Notes under the pieces: generated by a model
The model's input: the letters and a program-made list of their open reading frames with translations, nothing else
Told to the model about the DNA's origin: nothing
The model's database searches: none
Shown: positions 59,494-64,000 of the stretch, piece after piece
Numbering within the stretch: the first letter of the stretch is position 1
How the letters are laid out: every line of letters starts with the position of its first letter
From: Streptomyces sp. NBC_01775
GTDB lineage: Bacteria; Actinomycetota; Actinomycetes; Streptomycetales; Streptomycetaceae
Length of the DNA stretch: 64,000 bases
Reading direction: 5' to 3'
Assembly: GCF_035917675.1 (NCBI RefSeq)
Contig: NZ_CP109104.1
Location: 372,001 to 436,000, forward strand
Made by a program: the position numbers and the translations under genes

Positions 59494-59777
59494 CGGCCGA
59501 GGACGCCTGGGAACCGGAGAGCGGGAACATGCGCCGGGCTGGGCCGGGACCGCGACGAGAGGATTCCGGATGCCCTCGAACGCTCAGGGGAATCAGCCGT
59601 TCTGCGTCCGTGCGGATCGGTCAGGTGTCTCATGGTGAGGGACGCTAGTTCGGAAGGGAGAGCACGCCGGGGGCATTACGGAAGCAGCCGGAATTCGACA
59701 GGGAGATGTACGCCGTCGACCGGTCTGGTTCCGTACCTGAAGATCTGAGGCGCGATGATGGCCGGATGGAGCACCGC
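59494..59777. promoter_or_regulatory. Divergent region between the conservon remnant and a methyltransferase gene
   Basis: These 284 bases should contain the promoter of the cvnC-cvnD-cvnB genes and that of the methyltransferase. No kinase-like sequence or other gene was found. One stretch around 59620-59700 is less GC-rich than its surroundings. Confidence 0.35.
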
Positions 59778-60386
59778 ATGACAGAAGGCAGAGCAGCGGT
59801 ACGGGCATTCTTCACCGAGCGGGCCGCCCACTGGGACGCGCGCTTCCCCCACGACGGACCGGCCTACGCGGCGGCGGTGGCGGCGCTGGATCTGCCACGC
59901 GGGGCCTCGGTGCTGGACGCGGGCTGCGGCACCGGGCGGGCGCTGCCCACACTGCGGCAAGCTGTCGGGCAAGAGGGCACGGTGCTGGGCGCCGATCTCA
60001 CCCCGGCGATGCTGGACGAGGCCGTACGCAAGGGACGCGGTCGCGACGCCGCCCTCGTGATCGCGGATGTCTCCCAGCTTCCGCTGGGCGACGATCGGCT
60101 GGACGCCGTCTTCGGCGCCGGACTCATCTCACACCTGCCAGGTGCGGAGAGCGGACTTCGGGAACTCGCCCGCGTCGTACGCCCCGAGGGGCAGCTCGCG
60201 CTCTTCCATCCGGTGGGACGAGCCGCCCTCGCGGCCCGTCAGGGGCGGCAGATCACCCCCGACGATGTGCGGGCGGAGCCTGTGCTGCGCCCGCTGCTGG
60301 CCGCTGCCGGATGGCGGCTGGTGTCGTATGTGGACGAGGACGACCGCTATCTCGCACTGGCGGTACGGGAGTCGCGGGGCTCTTGA
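59778..60386 (+). CDS. Class I SAM-dependent methyltransferase
   Basis: A 202-residue methyltransferase of the small-molecule type. The glycine loop ASVLDAGCGTGRALPTLRQA is near residue 37. Post-I GTVLGADLTPAMLDEA and motif II LDAVFGAGLISHLPGAE follow, with motif III LARVVRPEGQLALFHPVG after that. Start ATG 59778 is chosen because GGAG lies six bases upstream; ATG 59766 would add four residues. It converges on the MpaB-like gene across 37 bases. The substrate is unknown. Confidence 0.83.
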   Translation: MTEGRAAVRAFFTERAAHWDARFPHDGPAYAAAVAALDLPRGASVLDAGCGTGRALPTLRQAVGQEGTVLGADLTPAMLDEAVRKGRGRDAALVIADVSQLPLGDDRLDAVFGAGLISHLPGAESGLRELARVVRPEGQLALFHPVGRAALAARQGRQITPDDVRAEPVLRPLLAAAGWRLVSYVDEDDRYLALAVRESRGS

Positions 60387-60423
60387 CGGGTCGAAGCGCA
60401 TTCCGCCCCGTCAGGTCCCTCCT

Positions 60424-61377
60424 TCAGGGGTTCTTCTGTCCCCTGATGTGCCGCACCGGGCAAGCGGAAGGCCCCTGGCCGCCCTTGCCCTGGGCACGGC
60501 CGTCCTCCCCGGGTTCCTGGCCGTTGCCCGGGAAAGTGCCGAGGCCTGCGAGACGGTAGCCCTTCGGGTAGCCCGGGTAGCTCTTGATCTCCGGGTTCTG
60601 CCGCGCGAAGTGCGGGCGACGGCGGGGCGGCATCAGCCGCACGCCGCGCCCCCGCAGCCTCAGCGCTGCGCGTACCAGCCGACGGGTGGCCGCACTGGGC
60701 TGCTCATAGCGGAAGGCCCGCAACAGCGAGTCGTCCAGCAGTGCCGTGCTCGCGCTCCGTACCAGCGGCGCGAGCGGAGCCGGGTACCAGGAAGCCATCA
60801 GTGCGAGTGTGGCGTCCGAGACCTGCCGTGCGCGCTCGTCCCAGCCGAAGTGCGCGTCCTCATAGTCATCCAGACACTTCTCGAACTCCTCATAGGTGCG
60901 CGGCGGCTCCTGGATTCCCATGTGCCGTCCCAGGGTGCGGTAGTAGTACGCGGTCGCGCTCAGTTCGTGGCCGGTGAGGCGGCGCCATCCGAATGCGTCG
61001 AGCCAGCGCTTCGGCATCACCACGAAGGTGCACAGCACGTAGCGCATGTCGTCGTTGGAGATCTCGTAGGAGCGGTGCATCCGATTGATCCGCCGGATGG
61101 CGGTGCGTCCGTTGACGCTGTCGAAGCCGTGCTCGACGACGGCGTCCAGGAGAAGCACGGTGTCGTCGTAGCGCTTCTGGGGCCGGTCCGTCAGCTCCGC
61201 CGTCTCGGCCAGCAGCCGTCCGATGCTGGGCACGGCGTAGGTGCGGTAGAGGGCTACTTCAAGTGCACGGGCGAGGTCCCAGGGAAATTCGTACACCGCG
61301 ATCAGACGGTAGATCTCGTGACAGTCCTTCTCCGGGTCGAGCCGCAGAATGTGCTTCAACCGGTCGTAACGCCGCAC
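60424..61377 (-). CDS. MpaB-like oxygenase (DUF2236 family)
   Basis: A 317-residue protein of the DUF2236/MpaB family, heme-type oxygenases whose fungal member MpaB' cleaves a terpenoid side chain and whose bacterial member Lcp cleaves rubber. Recognisable parts are YEFPWDLARALEVALYRTYAVPSIGRLL near residue 30, MHRSYEISNDDMRYVLCTFVVMPKRWLDAFGWRRLTGHE near 100-135 and YYYRTLGRHMGIQEPPRTYEEF near 145. Conserved His and Arg residues lie in RMHRSYEISNDDMRYVL. The C-terminal tail is basic and low-complexity. Start GTG 61377 has GGAGGA seven bases upstream. Its substrate is not known. Confidence 0.8.
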   Translation of the reverse strand: MRRYDRLKHILRLDPEKDCHEIYRLIAVYEFPWDLARALEVALYRTYAVPSIGRLLAETAELTDRPQKRYDDTVLLLDAVVEHGFDSVNGRTAIRRINRMHRSYEISNDDMRYVLCTFVVMPKRWLDAFGWRRLTGHELSATAYYYRTLGRHMGIQEPPRTYEEFEKCLDDYEDAHFGWDERARQVSDATLALMASWYPAPLAPLVRSASTALLDDSLLRAFRYEQPSAATRRLVRAALRLRGRGVRLMPPRRRPHFARQNPEIKSYPGYPKGYRLAGLGTFPGNGQEPGEDGRAQGKGGQGPSACPVRHIRGQKNP

Positions 61378-61470
61378 GTCACGTCCTCCTCCTGTCGGAT
61401 TCCCGCGTCTGTTGCGGAACCGCTCTTGAGGCTATGGTCACCGGAATCCGATGCGAAGGGGAGACTGTTG

Positions 61471-62256
61471 GTGGCCGCCGACGAGGAAGACGCGCTCTAT
61501 GTGCTGACCGCCGTGCTGCTGACCCCGGCACAGTTCCCCAGCGTGCTGGGCGACGACTACCCGGAGGTCTGCGCCACGCTGGGCCTGGAGCCTTACGCCG
61601 AAGGCTACGGGCTCGTACTGGGGCAGGACGGGGCCGGAGCGCGGTGGACCGTGGTGAGCGAGGACGTGACTCTGGTGGCGTGCGCCATCGCCGCCTGGGA
61701 CTGCGGGATGGACTACGACCTGTCTCCCGATGACCGCAGCGTCGTCGCGGTCATGCCGGGTTGGCCCCTCTCGCTGGCGGTAGCGGCACCGGACGTCCCG
61801 GAGCCGCACGACCCCCCGCCTGAGGAAGGGCAGGCCGGCGAATGGGCGGTGCTCTCTCCTCCGGACACCTCTCGATGGGGCCCGGCGCAGCGGCGGCTGG
61901 GTGCTGACGAGATTGCGCTCCAGTGGGCGCAGTGGCGCGAACAGGCCGAGGCCGACGTGGAGTTCGTCGAGACGGGTGAGGAGCTCGACGGCGAGGTGCG
62001 GCGAGTACTGGAGGAGGTGTGGGCGTATATCGAGACCCCGCCACCGCCCGGGCGGATCCGGTCCGCCTTCGCCTCGGGTGAGGCGCGCACGCTGCGCGCG
62101 GACGGCCCGGGATGGAGCGTCGTCGCGCGCACGGACGACATCGCGTTCGTCCTGCTCGACGGGGCGCCCGGCGAAGTACAGCCGGTGGGGCGAGGCCGCG
62201 AGCTGCCGCGACTGCTCACAGCCCTCGACGGCATCGCGGTGCGCCCCGCCGCGTGA
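61471..62256 (+). CDS. Hypothetical acidic protein
   Basis: A 261-residue soluble protein that I do not recognise. It is acidic and Trp/Pro-rich, with no membrane segment or signal peptide. The N-terminal half looks globular (ALYVLTAVLLTPAQFPSVLGDDYPEVCATLGLEP, then WTVVSEDVTLVACAIAAWDCGMDYDLSP). A linker with PEPHDPPPEE lies near residue 113, and the C-terminal half is helical, ending in FVLLDGAPGEVQPVGRGRELPRLLTALDG. Start GTG 61471 has AAGGGGAG seven bases upstream. It is divergent from the MpaB-like gene and lies near the SNF2 helicase gene. Confidence 0.75.
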   Translation: MAADEEDALYVLTAVLLTPAQFPSVLGDDYPEVCATLGLEPYAEGYGLVLGQDGAGARWTVVSEDVTLVACAIAAWDCGMDYDLSPDDRSVVAVMPGWPLSLAVAAPDVPEPHDPPPEEGQAGEWAVLSPPDTSRWGPAQRRLGADEIALQWAQWREQAEADVEFVETGEELDGEVRRVLEEVWAYIETPPPPGRIRSAFASGEARTLRADGPGWSVVARTDDIAFVLLDGAPGEVQPVGRGRELPRLLTALDGIAVRPAA

Positions 62257-62295
62257 TGACGCTCGCCACGGCTCCGGACGAAGGCTCGCCCAGAG

Positions 62296-62478
62296 TCAGC
62301 GGCCGAGCTCCTTCCGGCCGACCCTGCGGAGCCTGCGCCGCTGCGAGGGGTCCAGCGTCAGGTAAGCGACTGCCGGCACGCCGACGATCACCAGCAGCGC
62401 GATCCAGAACGACGTCAGCCACCACAGGAGCAGCCCTACGGCCACCCCGCCGACGGCGATCTTGCCTCGGTTGGTCAT
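62296..62478 (-). CDS. Small membrane protein, 60 residues
   Basis: A 60-residue protein with one long or two short hydrophobic segments (IAVGGVAVGLLLWWLTSFWIALLVIVGVPAVAYLTL) and a basic C-terminal tail (SQRRRLRRVGRKELGR). Start ATG 62478 has GGAGGAGGG about six to ten bases upstream, which supports a real gene despite its size. Such small, positively tailed membrane proteins are widespread in Streptomyces with no assigned role. Confidence 0.7.
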   Translation of the reverse strand: MTNRGKIAVGGVAVGLLLWWLTSFWIALLVIVGVPAVAYLTLDPSQRRRLRRVGRKELGR

Positions 62479-62658
62479 CTCGATCCCTCCTCCCGCGCGG
62501 CTGCGGCTGCCGCTCTTCGAACAGCAACACCCGCCACTCATTCCATTGAACGCCATCCGGGCCGGATAGGTTCCATTCGCGTTTCCCGCCGCTGCCGCGT
62601 GTGGGGTACCCTCGGCCGCTCGTTCCCGCTAGTCAAATTTGAGGAATGCTTCAGTACT
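62479..62658. promoter_or_regulatory. Intergenic region with a TCAAATTTGA palindrome
   Basis: This gap lies between the small membrane protein and the helicase start. An AT-rich 10-base palindrome TCAAATTTGA lies at 62633-62642, close to the GTG at 62659. It could form part of a regulator site or overlap the promoter. Nothing else is recognised. Confidence 0.4.
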
Positions 62659-64000
62659 GTGGCAGAGATCCTGGCAACGCCCTCCTGGACATCCCATCTC
62701 ACCCACTGCGCGGCGGTGCTTCTCCCCGCCGATCCACCACGCAGCTCACAAATCGCCTTCTGGCACCCGGACGGTGCACCGCCCGTGTCTGCCACCGCCG
62801 AGGAAAACCTCCACCGGATGCCTGGCGCGCCCGAAGAGCACCCGGCATCCGGACAGCCGGGCCGCCTCCGGGAGCTGACCGTCGTGGTCCCCGATGACGG
62901 GGGCACCCCGGGCATCCGCACAGTGCCCGCCGTATTGCTGTCCGTGGACGAGGCCCTGCCTGTGCTCACCCGGGCGCACGCCGCCGGTCCGGGCGACGCC
63001 TCCGGCACCGGAAGCAGCGCCGCCTTCTGGGGCGCTCTCGCACTGCACGCGCTACGGCTCGCCGCTCTGGGCAGACTGTTGCCCGGCCTGAGCCCGGCGG
63101 GGCACGACGCCTGGCGCTTCGGACCACTCGGCGCCGAGGACAATTCCGTACTGGAGGAGTTCGCCGCCGCGATGCCGCCGTACGCACACGCGGTGCCGCT
63201 GTCCGCCGCCGGGCCGCCGCGGATGCCTTCTCCCGGGCCGCTGGTGCGCGCGTTCCTGGACGCCGTCGCCGACGGGCTGCCCCGCACACCCGCCGCGCCG
63301 CTGGCCGCCGGGGGTCCGGCCTTCGCCGGTGAACAGCCGCGGAAGATTCCCGAGCTGCGGGAGTGGGCCGCCGACGTGGCCGCCGGAATCGACGCCGGCG
63401 TGCGGCTGTCGCTCCGCGTCGAGATCAGTGGAATCCCCTCGGCTGAGGCAGCCCCGGGCGAGGCGGCAGAGCAGGGCGCAGCGCCGGGGACGGGCCAGGA
63501 GGCTCCCGGCCGTTTCCGTGGCGTTCTGCAACTGCACTCGGCGGCGGACAGCACCTTGGTCGCCGACGCGGCCGAGGTCTGGGCCGGTACGTCGCACACC
63601 GCCGTGCGTTTCGGCCCAGGGGTGCGCACCGAGACGCTGCTGACCTTGCGCAGGGCTGCGGCGGCCTGGGAGGCGCTCGCGCCACTGCTGTCCGCCGCTG
63701 TGCCCGATGCCATCGAGCTGGCCGACGAGGAGATCGCCGAACTGCTGAGCGGCTCGGTGACACGGGCTTTGGCTGCGGCAGGTGTGCGCGTCCACTGGCC
63801 ACGTGAGTTCGCCCGCTCCCTGACTGCCCGTGCGGTGGTCGGCCCCGGCGACAGTGCGGCCGAGGACGCCGCAGCGGGCAGCGACGACCGGGCCGAGGGC
63901 CCGGGTCTGCCCTCCGTACTCTCACCCGACGCGCTCCTCAGCTTCGACTGGCGGTTCGCGATCGGCGGCCAGGAGGTCTCCCGCGAGGAGCTGGACCAGC
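62659..64000 (+). CDS. SNF2-family helicase, N-terminal part (3' end outside window)
   Basis: The frame from GTG 62659 is open to the window end and encodes at least 447 residues. It has the Ala/Gly-rich, acidic N-terminal region that precedes the SNF2 ATPase in actinobacterial helicases, with AFWHPDGAPP near residue 34, VPAVLLSVDEALPVLTRA near 95 and RVHWPREFARSLTARAVV near 380. None of the helicase motifs has yet appeared, so they should lie beyond base 64000. No good ribosome site is seen; GAGGAA at 62641 is rather far. The family call rests on resemblance of the N-terminal part only. Confidence 0.62.
   Translation, partial: MAEILATPSWTSHLTHCAAVLLPADPPRSSQIAFWHPDGAPPVSATAEENLHRMPGAPEEHPASGQPGRLRELTVVVPDDGGTPGIRTVPAVLLSVDEALPVLTRAHAAGPGDASGTGSSAAFWGALALHALRLAALGRLLPGLSPAGHDAWRFGPLGAEDNSVLEEFAAAMPPYAHAVPLSAAGPPRMPSPGPLVRAFLDAVADGLPRTPAAPLAAGGPAFAGEQPRKIPELREWAADVAAGIDAGVRLSLRVEISGIPSAEAAPGEAAEQGAAPGTGQEAPGRFRGVLQLHSAADSTLVADAAEVWAGTSHTAVRFGPGVRTETLLTLRRAAAAWEALAPLLSAAVPDAIELADEEIAELLSGSVTRALAAAGVRVHWPREFARSLTARAVVGPGDSAAEDAAAGSDDRAEGPGLPSVLSPDALLSFDWRFAIGGQEVSREELDQ

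Noticed and set aside
1..64000. CRISPR arrays, tRNA/rRNA genes, insertion sequences or prophage
   Set aside because: The tandem repeats found (29148-29280, 41101-41166, 49631-49735) are contiguous without spacers, and no transposase, integrase, phage structural or tRNA-like sequence was recognised. Absence was judged by eye only.

Overview
The window reads as chromosome of a high-GC actinomycete, almost certainly Streptomyces or a close relative. Codon third positions are strongly G/C, GTG and TTG starts are frequent, GTGA stop-start overlaps are common, and Streptomyces-typical families occur (conservon proteins, DUF6397, GH109, Tat-exported glycosidases). No rRNA, tRNA, CRISPR, insertion sequence or prophage was recognised. 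The species cannot be named from the sequence.

Layout. (1) 1-8094 looks like the edge of a natural-product cluster: an NRPS adenylation protein running off the left end, a PPOX-fold protein, three methyltransferases, and an ABC exporter with an extra HMA-like N-terminal domain. (2) 8164-9882 holds a YjbQ-family protein and a flavin monooxygenase. (3) 9945-27494 is a complete L-rhamnose system. An ABC importer with a LacI regulator (rhaT-P-Q-S-R, minus strand) is divergent from a secreted GH78 rhamnosidase, followed by rhaI-rhaEW-rhaB-lutA-lutB-lutC on the plus strand. Three promoters share one layout: a -35/-10 pair and then a TGAAWCGWTTCA-like operator 14-17 bases past the -10, so one regulator probably controls all of it. 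The enzymes would take rhamnosides to DHAP plus lactaldehyde, lactate and finally pyruvate. (4) 27690-30202 is a decayed ABC transporter and two-component locus with at least six visible lesions, including two in-frame fusions. (5) 30475-38168 is a mix: LysR regulator, membrane protein, MBL hydrolase, stand-alone ABC ATPase, questin oxidase-like protein, macrodomain protein, secreted NamZ-like muramidase and a glyoxalase-fold protein. (6) 38500-41062 is an ABC exporter divergent from a MarR regulator. (7) 41278-53188 holds a large FAD/Fe-S dehydrogenase, a secreted alpha-amylase, a GH109-like protein behind a DasR-like site, an L,D-transpeptidase lipoprotein and a two-gene, strongly asymmetric ABC exporter. 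(8) 53400-64000 holds a Ski2-like helicase, an acyl-CoA thioesterase, a rearranged partial conservon, a methyltransferase, an MpaB-like oxygenase and the start of an SNF2-type helicase.

The most unusual items are the ABC pair at 48545-52376, where each half lacks what the other keeps so that only one canonical ATP site could form; the coherent rhamnose-to-pyruvate regulon; the decay of the 27.7-30.2 kb locus; and the conservon fragment lacking its kinase. Family assignments come from reading motifs by eye; no database search was possible.
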